From Folioceros fuciformis (lineage: Eukaryota > Anthocerotophyta > Anthocerotopsida > Anthocerotales), in NCBI GenBank assembly GCA_049999805.1, contig JBNGIO010004612.1, positions 1 through 30,656 of the forward strand: DNA of 30,656 nt, in the 5' to 3' direction. A program made the translations under genes and the position numbers. The notes under the pieces are model-generated. The model was not told where the DNA came from. It saw nothing but the letters and a program-made list of their open reading frames with translations, and searched no databases. Shown piece after piece: positions 20,501 to 30,656 of the stretch. How positions within the stretch are numbered: the stretch's first letter is position 1; each line of letters opens with the position of its first letter.

Positions 20501-23500
20501 CTGCAAATCTGAGTGAAGCCACTTCGCTGGAACCTTTGAATGCCCTGGCCTCACTGGCCCGAGCCAAGAGAGGAGGAGCATTCAGCCGTCCCCCTTGGAC
20601 TGTGCTTGCTGAAGTTCCGTACAGCATGTCTCCACTGGTGACATGCTTGGGGGAAGGGCTACCCCCTCTTCAAGACAAAGCCATAAAAGTCTTGGCTAGG
20701 CTTTGTCGTGATCAGCCAGAATTTCTAGGTGATTTGATTGCCAGTAAATCAGATTGCGTTGCCGCTTTAGCAGAGCGAGTGATGAGGTCAACCAGCGGTG
20801 AGGTGAAAGTTGGTGGAACACAGTTGCTAATATGTGCTTCTAGACAACGTTGCCAAACAGTGATGGAAGTTCTTCAGAATTCTGGCTATACAGCTCAGTT
20901 GATTCGGTCACTGGTTAAGATGTTGGGGCATAGGGAGGATGGCACACCTACTGACGTTGAGGCAAGCACGAACTCGGAGGCAGTGAGCGTTTATGAGACA
21001 AAGGGAAGTCTGGCAGTTCCAGATAGTGAGCCTGAAGTTGTGGATGCATTTGAGCATGACCCGGCCGTGACTCTGGGTGCCACTGTGGCACTGTGGATGC
21101 TTTGCTTCATAGCCTCTCATGATAGCCTGAGTAAGAAGGCCATTGAAAAAGCAGGTGCCATTGATGTGCTCACAGAAAAGCTGGCACTCTTTGTACCAAA
21201 TGCACGGCAGGTATTTGTTGCAGTTTGTATAGAGTTCTGTTTTGTATTTTTAGATTAGGTGCCTCCGCCATTGTGATGTGTGTGATATTCATGTTTCTGC
21301 TTCGTTATGTGTGCAGGCAGAAGTTGAGGACAATGGCAGCACCTGGGTGAGTGCGTTACTGCTTGCTATCTTATTCCAGGACAGAGACGTAACTCGTGAA
21401 CCTGCAACGTCACGTGCTGTGCCCTCACTTACTACTCTGCTCAAGTCTGATGAGGCTATCGACAGATACTTCGCTGCACAGGCGTTGGCTAGCATTGTAT
21501 GCACTGGAAACCGGGGAAATCTTCTGGGTGTGGCTAACTCTGGCGCTGCTGGTGGCCTTATCTCTCTTCTGGGAAGTGTGGAAGCAGACACTCTGGTAGC
21601 GCTGTCAGATGAGTTTCAGCTTGTGCGGAACCCAGAGCAAGTTGCTCTCGAAAGACTATTTCGAGTGGATGACATCAGACATGGCGCAACTGCTCGCAAG
21701 GCAGTGCCTGCACTAGTAGAGCTTTTGAAACCTATGGCAGAGCGTCCCGGGGCACCCCCACTTGCACTTGGTCTGTTAACCCAGATTGCCAAGGGCAATA
21801 ATGCGAACAAGCTGGCAATGGCAGAAGCTGGAGCTCTGGATAAGTTGACGAAGTACCTCTCACTTGGACCTCAAGATGCAATTGAGGAGGCTACAGCGGA
21901 TCTCTTGAGAGTTCTGTTCAGTTGTGCTGAACTTAGGAAGCACGATTCTGCGGTTGGAGCCGTTGACCAACTCGTAGCAGTGCTGAGATTGGGTACAAGG
22001 GGTGCTAGGTACAGCGCTGCTCGGGCATTGCAAGGTCTGTTCGCTGCGGAGAACATCAAAGCAGGTGATCCTGCTGGGCAAGCTATTCCACCACTGGTAG
22101 AAATGCTCAGTTCTGGGATGGAGAGAGAACAACATGCAGCCATAGGAGCACTCATCAAGCTTGCAAGGGATAACCCTCCAAAGGCTTTAGCAGTTGCTGA
22201 TGCTGAGGCCAATGCTGTGGAGGCTTTGTGCAGAGTCCTTTCATCTGATTGCTCCCTGGAGCTGAAGGAAGACACTGCTGAGCTGTGCAGTATTTTGTTT
22301 TCAAATTCTCGAGTGAGATCAACCCCAGCTGCCACAAGCTGCATACAGCCCCTGGTGTCACTCCTATTCACCGAGTCGTCTGCCCAGTATGCTGGTGCAC
22401 GAGCACTTGACAATCTCCTGGATGACGAGCAACAGGCAGAGGCGGTTGCTGCCAATGGAGCTGTAGTTCCTCTGGTGGCCCTTGTCTTCGGGCCGAACAG
22501 CACAATCCATGAAGTGGCTGTGAGTGCCTTGATAAAGCTGGCAAAGGACAGGCCTCTTTGCAAGCTGGACATGGTGAAAGCCGGACTGATTGAGAATATT
22601 CTCAGCATTCTGCCGACCGCGCCTGATGCTGTCTGTTTGTTGTGTTCAGAACTACTCAGGATCCTTACTAACAACAGCAGCATTGCTAAAGGTGCAGCAG
22701 CGGCCAAGGTTGTGCGGCCACTGTTCCTAGCTCTCGCTAGACCTGATTTCAGCCCTTCAGGACAACATAGTGCCATGCAGGTCCTTGTCAACATCCTTGA
22801 AAAACCACAGCGGCTGGCAAATCTCCCTTTGACTCCCGCTGAAGCCATTGAGCCACTGGTGCCGTTGTTGGATTCCTCCTCACAGCCAGTGCAACAGCTT
22901 GCTGCTGAGCTGTTATCTTATCTTCTCCTTCAAGAACAGTTTCAAAGGGACGTGACCACCACGTTGCTCGTGGAACCACTGGTCAGAATGGTTGGTGCTG
23001 GTGGCCCGACTCTGCAGAAGGAGGCTCTGAAGGCACTGGAAAGTGCATCACACAGCTGGCCAAATGCTGTGGCAGATGCTGGTGGTATAACGGAACTCTC
23101 CAAGATCATCTTACAGGGGGATCCTCTTGCTCCTCAGGCATTATGGGAGGCAGCTGCATTGGTGCTTTCGAATGTTCTCAGATTTAGTTCCCAGTATTAT
23201 CAAAAGGTGTCCATTCCAGTTCTTGTGAAACTCCTAAGGTCCTCATCGGAGGCTACTGTCGTGGTGGCCCTCAGCGCATTGCTGGTCCTGGAGAGAGATG
23301 ATGCAACCAGTGCTGAGAATATGGCAGAGTCTGGTGCTGTAGAGGCCATGATCGAACTTCTAAGGTGTCATCAATGTGAGGAAGCAGCAGGGCAGCTCCT
23401 GGAGGCTTTGTTCAATAACATTAAGGTCCGAGAGATGAAGTGTGCCAAAGCAGCAATCCTCCCTCTATCCCAGTACTTGCTAGATCCCCAGACTCAGTTG

Positions 23501-24967
23501 CATTCAGCCAGATTATTGGCAGCACTGGCATTGGGTGATCTGTTTCAGCAGGATGGGCTGTCACGGCACACTGATGCAGTCTCAGCGTGTCGGGCTTTGA
23601 TAAGTCTCCTGGAGGATCAACCTTCTGAAGAGATGAAGATGGTGGCACTCTGTGCGCTGCAGAATCTTGTAGTTTACAGTCGGTCGAACAAGCGGGCTGT
23701 GGCAGAAGGGGGCGGCATCCAAGTCGTACAGGATCTTCTCGGTTCAGAAAATCCAGAGACTGCTGATCAGGCAGCTACTTTAATCAAGCTTCTTTTTGCG
23801 AATCACACCATACAGGAATATGCTTCCAGTGAACTTATAACCTGTCTAGCTGGTAATGTGGATTCTGACTACAGTGTTCTTCCTGCAGCGACCTTTCCCC
23901 ATCGTTGTTGCCATGCACGGTTTCTCTTCCCATAGTTCTCGTCTGATAATGGCTTTTTTTGAGTGCAGCATGTCTGGAAAAGGACGAGTGGGCCACCGCA
24001 CCAGTGACAGAAGATGCTCTGAAAGCTCTTGTAGTTCTGTTCAATAACTTCCCAAGGCTGAGGGCGACAGAGGCAGCAACTCTTAGTATACCTCTCCTCG
24101 TGGGTTCTCTGAAGACTGGCACAGAAACAGCGCAAGAGTCAGCAGTGGACGCCCTCTACCTACTGAGACAGGCATGGTCGAGCAGTCCAGCAGAGATTGG
24201 CAAAGCTCAAGCAATTGCTGCAGCCGAGGCCATTCCGCTGCTCCAGGCATTCATGAAATCAGGCCCTGAGCGGTTTCGAGAAAAAGCAGATAGCTTGCTG
24301 CAGTGTCTGCCTGGGAGCCTTCTTGTTACGATAAAGCGGGGTGTGGATCTGAAGCAGTCTATGGGAAACACAAAAGCGTATTGCAAACTTACTCTAGGCA
24401 GTGGTCCACCTCGGCAAACCAAGGTATGTGTCGTACGGGGTTTTGTTCTCAGTATGTTGCCAGAGATTTTGAGGTCTCCAGCACTCATCTCCCTATAGAA
24501 TGGTTGGTGGTTTCGGTATTGCTTGATATGTGGAACGCTGCGGTGTAGCCCACCTTGAACCTTGATTGTGAATCATTTGTGTCAACACTTTGGGACCCTC
24601 CACAGGTGGTCTCGAACACTACCTCGCCAGAGTGGAAGCAAGGATTCGCTTGGGCGTTTGATACTCCTCCGAAAGGACAGAAGCTGAACATATCCTGCAA
24701 AAGCAAGGGCGCCTTCGGGAAGGTGAGAACAAAGCAGAAGAAGTTGCAGTGTTTGCCGCTGAAGTTTGTGCATTTCATGAAGAATCGCACAATCCACATG
24801 GCCTCTGGTTGTTGCATTGGCAGGGGTCGTTGGGCAGGGTCACCATCCAGATTGATCGAGTTGTGATGCTGGGAAGCATCAGCGGAGCATATCCCCTGGT
24901 GCCTGACAAAAACAGGGATGGCACACCAAGATTGTTGGAAGTGGAAATCCAGTGGTCTAACCGATGA
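17510..24967 (+). CDS. CSI1: CELLULOSE SYNTHASE INTERACTIVE 1-like ARM-repeat/C2 protein
   Basis: Model exons: 17510-17557, 17921-18027, 18132-21210, 21317-23852, 23969-24423, 24606-24722, 24824-24967, giving 2161 aa, close to the roughly 2150 aa of Arabidopsis CSI1. All junctions are GT-AG with matching phases. The body is a long array of armadillo repeats. Family stretches include [95 protein letters not shown] and [22 protein letters not shown]-terminal C2 domain begins near residue 2036 ([19 protein letters not shown]) and ends [10 protein letters not shown] then IQWSNR. CSI1 tethers cellulose synthase complexes to cortical microtubules. The N-terminus is the uncertain part: exon 2 reads [14 protein letters not shown], resembling the Arabidopsis EPPTPHSTT segment. 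Starts at 17510, 17496 (skipping exon 2), 17921 or 18145 are all possible. Confidence 0.96.
17806..17832 (+). repeat. C-rich tract in CSI1 intron 1
   Basis: A run of nearly pure C broken by A and T, inside the proposed first intron of the CSI1-like gene. It may act as part of a pyrimidine tract or i-motif-prone sequence, but no specific role can be shown. Confidence 0.6.
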
Positions 24968-25627
24968 TGGAATTGTGAGGTATTCCGATTCAGGACAGTA
25001 TTTTGAACTTCGTGTAGCTTAGTTACCAGCTAACCCATTTCTTACAAAAACACATTATTTTGGGATCCGGTCATAACGTTACGGGGAGCAGCCTCTGAAC
25101 TGCAAACTTGTTTGAGTACCTGGGGACCCGTGAGGCAGTAGTGTAAATTCGCACCGGTCGGCCGTAGCCAACCTTACTTAGACAATGTAGTCTGTGAAAT
25201 TGTTTAGTTAGTCAGCAGGGCAGGCTCCTCCGTGACAAGTTCTGGAACTTAGCACGGCTGACTCCCGAGCAGTGTGAGAGACTGTGGGTCATTCCCTGGT
25301 GAAATGAGGACAGGGAGAGGAATGGAGACACAAAGCATGCTTGACGGGTGCGGGCGCAGGTGCAGTTGTAGGACTTACGCTGATCGTCAGGATTGTTGTT
25401 AATAGTACCCGACAGCAACTGTGCTAGGAATTAGTACTTGCTGCAGGTGCCAGGAAGAGGATCGTTCTTCGGAAGAAGGGGGGGACCTTCCTCCCTACCT
25501 TTTAAGCGAAGTGCATCTTCTAAAGTAAAGTGCATCCTATCTGTGTATCTATCTGCACACGTACTTACGTACTTTTTTATGAGAGTGATGTATGCATGGC
25601 AGGAACTCGCCACAATGGTGCCCCCGT

Positions 25628-25727
25628 NNNNNNNNNNNNNNNNNNNNNNNNNNNNNNNNNNNNNNNNNNNNNNNNNNNNNNNNNNNNNNNNNNNNNNNNN
25701 NNNNNNNNNNNNNNNNNNNNNNNNNNN
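25628..25727. other. Assembly gap (100 N)
   Basis: Exactly 100 N, the conventional size for a gap of unknown length. Sequence to its left and right may not be truly this close together. Confidence 0.99.
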
Positions 25728-27215
25728 CTTGTGACTAATCTGAGTCAGAAGGACGAAAAACGCTTTTCGTGGACAGGTGGGCACGTTCCTCCACTCCCAG
25801 CCCTGACACATCCAACTCTCTCAGCCGCGCCCGCGGCGCCATGGAAGAGTCACATTGTGCTCCTACACGCAACACAAATTCATTGTTAGCCTAGCCCCCG
25901 CAGTGGCCGTCTGTCCTCTTACTAGACGAGCTGATACTCGCTGTTTGCCCCACGATTCACACAGCATTTCGAGAAGTTGGCACACGTTTCATAGGGTCAC
26001 AAACCCCGCGCACGAGCCACACCGTTGGCCGGCGGCCTCTCGAACGTGCAGCTTCAGGATCCGGAGGTAACTTTTTAAGGTACATCCTAGACTCGCTACC
26101 AACACACTGGAAGGATGGATCATGGGCTCCTACCAAGACGAGATTCCTTGTCCGCAGCGGAGATTTTCCGAGCAGAAGATCCAGAAAGCCACGGCGGATT
26201 GGAGATACGTGTGTGGTTGTAGTACACCCAACACCACCTGGGAGAGGGTGTGTTACCACCTGTGGCCCGACAGCTACAACTCTCACTTTGGCGTAGCTGC
26301 TGCAATGATCTGCCTTTACGGGAAGGGGACAAATGTACTTGACCCGTAACACTGGGGCAGCAACATCGTGCGTTCCGTCCATTGCGAACTCCAGCTGGGC
26401 GACTCGGGCAACCAAAAAGCTCCGACTTCTATCACATTGAGCAACGGCCATGTGTCTCTTGTGCAGCAGCTACAGATAGGAGCGCCGAGCTCGGAGCTCG
26501 GAGCCGGTGTGGAGATGGCCAACGACTCTTGAATGTGCTGATTATCCGCCATGCCAGCAGCTACGGCCATTCCCCGGCCCGCATTATGCCATAATAATGC
26601 ACATGATTGATTGATGGCGGATTCTCCCGCCCGCTTTCTCCGATGGCAGCTGGGCCACCTGTTCCACGCACAGGGCACAGGCTCCATCTCCGAGGCTGCT
26701 GTAAGGGGCCCGGGCCCCCCGGGGCCACTCGGCCTCTAGCTCTGCCTTCCCCCACTCCATTGACTGGACCGTCAGTTAGAGATGAGGCAGCTTGGATGAG
26801 CGAGCCTGATTATCAGGAGGAACTTCCATTTTGCCCCCAAGACCGATTTCTTTTCACCTCCTACATGGAACCCCGGGCTGTGAAAGTAGAAAATTTCCAC
26901 CCCTTCTGCTTCCAGACCACACCTGCAGTTCCCGGGCCAAGACAGACACCCATGGTCCAGTTCAAGTCTGCATGTGAGACAGCATCCATGTGAGCTGTTG
27001 CTGCTGCCTCCTGCAGACCCGGGACCAGTTGGAGATCATCCATTCTCTATGTGGTGTGCGTGTGTGTGCGCGGGCGCTCGCCCCAGCATGATGAAGGAAG
27101 ACGGGAACTCGAAAGCAGCACGGAATCAATTAAGTTGATGCCAGGAGACGCAAGCACTGTACAGCTGTCGCCACTGGCATGAGAGATGATTCATTAGCCT
27201 ATCCAGGCTACATGT

Positions 27216-27297
27216 AGTGTGCCAGTGACGAACAGTGCCACAAACAGTGCCAGAGTCACGGCCAGTGCCGCTGTCAGTGCTAGTGCTAGTATAGTGA
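27216..27297. repeat. Degenerate AGTGCCA/AGTGCTA short repeat
   Basis: About eight imperfect copies of a unit close to CAGTGCCA, spaced by 4-10 bases and drifting to AGTGCTAGTGCTAG at the right end. On the minus strand it translates to an Ala/Leu/Thr-rich hydrophobic stretch, which explains the apparent membrane tail of an ORF there. Confidence 0.6.
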
Positions 27298-28230
27298 TGA
27301 GGGACTGCAGAATAAGTAGGCCTGGCCGATGGATAGTTGCAGCTTGGGCTACCAATCGTAGCTGTTCGTATGCACCCACGCCGGCCCTCTTCAACTCTGG
27401 AGATAATTGAGGGAATGTCCAATACTTGATCCAGTGCCCACCGCCCCGGCACTTCGAACTTTGCGCGGTCCTTGTACTCTCACTACGCCAACCTCTTCCT
27501 CTGGATCTCTTCTCGTTCGGGAATCGGGAACCGTGCGAGGAATAGCGGTGAAGCATGACGACTCGGTAAAAAGAAATGACTATCCTGCAGAATCCAACAC
27601 CCCATTTCCACCAAGCGTGCCAACATCCCGATTTCAGCAGCTCGGAAACAGTGGCTGAGCTGGTGGCCACGGCAAGAGCACCCGCCTCGCCCAGAATCGG
27701 GCTGCCTCGCGGCAGCTCACTCGAGACGCGTACGGCGGTGGAAACGCCATACGATCCTGGGCCAGCATGAACACGCATCGCTGCCCGATTTCGTCTCCCG
27801 CCTCGCCAGTCCTGCTTCCGGACATGAGAACCCGGGCCGCATCACTGCCACAATGATTACCAAGCCTGTACGCTGCCAACAAATTGCTGGAATCATCAGC
27901 CTCATCACCGTGACAATAACCCGACCGAATCGAGGGAGGTCCTCCACAGCGCGTCGAGACCTTAGAGTCCATCTGTCCTCCACGATGGACTTCACCTTTC
28001 CGGGCAACTCCTCTGCCCTCACGGATTGAAACTGTAAGACGCGGTCTCACTCAACAGTCAGTCATCTACCCTGGCCTCCTGCATGCGATTCAATGAAATC
28101 ATTCAAAGCGTAGCAACCCAGTGCTAGTGCATCTCCCACTAGCCCCGTGGGATTCAGTTCAAATGTAAAGAAACAGCCTCATTGTTCGACCCTGGGTCAT
28201 CATCTCTGTCAGCTTTGACCAGTCGCTGCA

Positions 28231-28254
28231 GGAAGCTCGGTGCTGTGAGCTTCC
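28231..28254. other. Perfect 8-bp inverted repeat
   Basis: GGAAGCTC (28231-28238) and its exact reverse complement GAGCTTCC (28247-28254) flank an 8-base loop. No T-run or gene end is nearby to suggest a role. Confidence 0.6.
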
Positions 28255-28368
28255 TGACGAGAGCTCCGTTGAACTAGTCCTCCTGACGAGATACGTCCCG
28301 TTCCCGTTGCCCCGTTATGGCTCCATCATGACTCCAAGATCAGCTGAGGTGTCATCCCAACTCGGAAC

Positions 28369-28418
28369 CGTGGGCTGGGAACTCCCCTGATGACGTAGTC
28401 TACTACGTCCAGCCCACG
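28369..28418. other. Two-part bulged hairpin
   Basis: The outer arms CGTGGGCTG (28369-28377) and CAGCCCACG (28410-28418) pair perfectly. Inside them, GACGTAG (28392-28398) and CTACGTC (28403-28409) pair around a 4-base loop. A 14-base bulge (28378-28391) lies on the left side only. The arms total 16 bp. No known miRNA sequence was recognised in it. Confidence 0.65.
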
Positions 28419-29275
28419 AATCCCGTGGTGCTCAAGGAACATCGTTGGCAGCTTTACGGATTTTGTCATCCAGTGATTATCGGAGACTCGTTGACAAGCG
28501 TTTCCTGGTTGGCGTGCATTTAATAAGCTTCTGAAAGATCGGAACGGAGTTTATGAAAACGATGATGGAGAGAGCATGAAAGTAGTACATATAGTGGGCT
28601 GGGTGGCCTCAGCACCTGTCTAGTGCAGTGGTGCCTACGATTAATCACCGACGTAGTGAGACTAAAAATAAATATCAGGTTCCTTGAGATCCAAGGAACG
28701 CATCCGCCACCTTGCATTACCATGCATCATCTCTAATCTCATTGTGCGTAAGCAAAGAGAAGCTAACCGAAGAAGTTAAATTGGCTGCGTTCCAAGTTAC
28801 AAGTAAACCAAACCTTGCAAAAATCTCTACTTATAACATCTTGTAGTGCATTTTACCGCCCTAATACCAGATTATTGGAGAGTACAAGACACATGGTTCA
28901 ATTCAAGGAACAAGAGGTGTGGCTTTTGGAATAAGGACGTCCATCATAGCAGTATTTTATTTTATCCAATCTATGTTATAATATACATAAAAGTTTTAAA
29001 AAATACGTATCTCTCTTCTTCTAATGTTTTATTGCTTAAAAAGCGTTTTCATTAAATAATGATTTGTATATTGGGGAGAATAGCTACGGACACAGCATTG
29101 GAAAAGTAGGAAGGAGAGGATGGAACCGTTGTACATGTTCCTTGATTTGCTACCCATGTCGATACGCGATGGATGTGTGTTCCTGGATAGCTGGGCAGGC
29201 CCGCAAAAACAGGGATGGAGGTGGTACACAACGCAGGTAGTGTTTGCAATTGACTTCCATGAACACTTCTCTACC

Positions 29276-29293
29276 ACTACTACTACTACTACT
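29276..29293 (+). repeat. ACT microsatellite
   Basis: Six consecutive ACT units in the gene-poor region. They account for the poly-Thr run of an ORF beginning near 29120, which is otherwise unsupported. Confidence 0.85.
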
Positions 29294-30031
29294 GCTGCCC
29301 TCCTGCTACTCCTACTACTGGGCCTGGACCTGGACCGGACCAGGACCAGTATGATGGTGTCTTGGACAGGATGTGTTTCCAGAACTTTCCACGCTACGGT
29401 ATATGGCACGGTACCGTCCGACTTGCACAGAGATAGATGTCGGCCGGCCATGGTGGAGGTAACAGGGCGCCATATATGTATATACCATTGCTGGAGATGC
29501 ACAGGGTTCTGCCACTGGTGGCGAGGAGACGGTGAGGCGAGGGCCCGGGTCAGGAGACTGTCTGAGGCGGAACTGCAGCCTGATATGGAGTAACTGTTCC
29601 CCATTTTAAATCGTTTTTGAAGTGGCATTTACAGAGAAAGGATGATACTCCTTGCGATTGGATGCAGTTGGGTAATGGCAAGCACCAAACAGCGTGCTGA
29701 CAGCGTCCTAGAGCTGACCCATCTGCCACGTTACGGGATGTGGAGTGTACAACCGATGGCGTGATAAGAGCATAGGAGAAACAAACCCCGCCCCCTCCCT
29801 CCCCTGCATGTGATATTAGCCAGCCTTTGGCAAGCCCTTGCCCTTGCCCTGGCCCCGACAGTGAACTGCGCAAACTGCACTGCACGCATTGCACCCCGCT
29901 GTGGTTCCACTGCTTTGCAAAGATAACAGAGAGGAGGAGGCTGGTGCAATGAGCAATGAAGCGAGAAAGCAGGGACCAAACCGAAGGAATGGACAAGTTT
30001 ACAGTTGGCAATGCTGGGGCAAGCACAAGAA

Positions 30032-30656
30032 TCACCCGAATCCAAGTCGGAGAGACAAATCCAGGTTCGGAGGGGCCGAGTCCGGCGGCCGGCTATCAGC
30101 TGCAACAGGTCCCATAGCGGGCCAAGTAAAACTATGGTGCAAATTATGCGGTTCAGATTGCAGAGACGGAGCATATCTAAAGGTCCTCCCATAGTGACCA
30201 TCAAACCTAACAGCGGCCGGTGCCCATTCTGAGGCCGCAGTGGCACCCGAAGCGGTGACGGAGGCAGAACCTCCCCCGTGAGCAGCGCTCCAAAACCCTT
30301 GCTGCTGCTGCTGTTGCTGCTGAGGCTGCTGCTGCTGCTGCTGCTCTGAGGGAAGGTAGTGCGAAAACGCACTGCCTGCGCCCGACAGTGCCCCGAGGCG
30401 AGCTCTCCCGCCAGCCCCGAGGCCAAGCCCAAGCCCGAGCCCGAGGCCAAGCCCGCGCTCTCCCCCTCCGCTCCCGCCTACTTCTCCTCCTCCTCCCCTT
30501 CCTCCTCCCATGAAAGGAGCTCCGGACTCGGACACTGACACGAAGTCGGAGGCCATAGCCGAAGAGGGAACCAGACGCGGCTGCGCCACCACAGTAGCAA
30601 ACCTCTGCGCGCGGCGGGCCGCCGTGCGCTCCCGCTTGTGCGCATTCTGGTGCCCT
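30032..30656 (-). CDS. EPF-type C2H2 zinc-finger transcription factor with EAR motif (C-terminal part)
   Basis: The minus-strand frame is open from the window edge to TGA at 30032, so the N-terminus lies beyond the window; 207 codons are visible. The first residues read GHQNAHKRERTAARRAQRF. This is the second half of the plant QALGGH zinc finger, with both zinc-binding His residues (H-x3-H) and the basic tail that follows. The rest is low-complexity: Gly-rich, an (LG)n run, and Gln-rich runs encoded by CAG repeats. The protein ends PNLDLSLRLGFG. LDLSL is an LxLxL-type EAR motif (codons at 30064-30050), which in this family recruits TOPLESS-type corepressors. It is therefore probably a nuclear single-finger repressor of the ZFP/GIS/KNUCKLES class. 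Such genes are often intronless, which fits the single open frame. The exact subfamily cannot be told without the N-terminus. Confidence 0.9.
   Translation of the reverse strand, partial: GHQNAHKRERTAARRAQRFATVVAQPRLVPSSAMASDFVSVSESGAPFMGGGRGGGGEVGGSGGGERGLGLGLGLGLGLGAGGRARLGALSGAGSAFSHYLPSEQQQQQQPQQQQQQQQGFWSAAHGGGSASVTASGATAASEWAPAAVRFDGHYGRTFRYAPSLQSEPHNLHHSFTWPAMGPVAADSRPPDSAPPNLDLSLRLGFG
30296..30456 (-). repeat. Coding simple repeats in the zinc-finger gene
   Basis: CAG-type triplet repeats at about 30296-30345 encode two polyglutamine runs split by a proline. A GC-rich hexamer-like repeat at about 30413-30456 encodes alternating Leu-Gly. Both stay in frame and are likely to vary in length between individuals. 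Confidence 0.8.

Larger units (their letters stand above)
24968..30031. other. Gene-poor 5-kb region with an assembly gap
   Basis: This space lies between the CSI1-like stop codon and the stop codon of the minus-strand zinc-finger gene, so it includes both 3' UTRs. It contains a 100-N gap, a degenerate short repeat near 27216-27297, two hairpin-forming sequences near 28231-28418 and an ACT microsatellite near 29276. Several ORFs of 60-195 codons occur on both strands, often overlapping each other. None shows a known motif or a splice-consistent chain. A small ORF at 26796-26993 (starting MSEPDYQEELPF) is the most protein-like on the plus strand, but it has no supporting evidence. Confidence 0.5.

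Noticed and set aside
21871-22848. Minus-strand ORF of 325 codons
   Set aside because: It is the antisense shadow of the CSI1-like ARM-repeat exon, whose plus-strand translation matches the family throughout.
25957-26451. Minus-strand ORF of 164 codons and opposing plus-strand ORF at 26122-26349
   Set aside because: The two overlap antisense, neither matches a family, and no splice-consistent extension was found beside the assembly gap.
27194-27778. Minus-strand ORF of 194 codons with an apparent C-terminal membrane segment
   Set aside because: The hydrophobic tail is a translation of the AGTGCCA-type repeat, and the rest has no recognisable motif or conserved start context.
27634-28050. 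Minus-strand ORF of 138 codons, fairly protein-like
   Set aside because: No ATG-anchored start or splice chain gives a recognisable protein, and it overlaps another minus-strand ORF in a different frame.
29029-29628. Overlapping ORFs of 199 codons (minus) and 157 codons (plus)
   Set aside because: Both depend on ACT and CTG microsatellites and overlap each other on opposite strands. Neither has motifs.
1-30656. CRISPR arrays, bacterial operons, rRNA or organelle insertions
   Set aside because: No regularly spaced identical repeats were seen, genes have spliceosomal introns, and no rRNA or plastid gene sequence was recognised.

Overview
This window is nuclear DNA from a land plant. The protein families are plant-specific or plant-type: a cellulose synthase-interactive (CSI1/POM2) ARM-C2 protein, a SPARK-domain receptor kinase, an LRR receptor-like kinase of the At1g12460/At1g62950 type, an EPF-type QALGGH zinc-finger factor with an EAR motif, and a small plant family annotated as 'erythronate-4-phosphate dehydrogenase family'. 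Nearly all introns are GT-AG and about 80-180 bp, genes are closely packed, and base composition is mixed. That fits a compact non-seed-plant genome such as a bryophyte or lycophyte, but I cannot name the species. A 100-N gap shows this is a draft scaffold.

Layout. 1-1086 (+): 3' part of the membrane-tailed plant protein. 2180-4339 (-): a complete ten-exon CD2BP2/LIN1-like splicing protein that no single long ORF reveals; I rebuilt it from splice phases and family motifs. 4340-5700: unresolved, with short exon-like stretches on both strands. 5701-9251 (+): a multi-exon gene for an unrecognised protein with a coiled coil and a possible RhoGAP-like helical region. 9995-12630 (+): SPARK receptor kinase with an intact RD kinase domain, interrupted after the transmembrane segment by 44 consecutive T. 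12838-15598 (+): LRR receptor-like kinase whose catalytic Asp is replaced, so probably a pseudokinase, starting only 207 bp after the SPARK gene. 17510-24967 (+): full-length CSI1-like gene of about 2161 codons. 24968-30031: about 5 kb without a convincing gene, holding the assembly gap, a degenerate repeat and hairpin-forming sequences. 30032-30656 (-): C-terminal part of a C2H2 transcriptional repressor, cut by the window edge.

The genes do not form a pathway. CSI1 links cellulose synthase complexes to cortical microtubules, the two receptors sense signals at the plasma membrane, CD2BP2-like acts in the U5 snRNP, and the zinc-finger factor is nuclear. The most unusual points are the 44-T tract in the SPARK receptor, the adjacent active and inactive receptor kinases, and the unidentified 5.7-9.25 kb gene. 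I did not find a clear new system.
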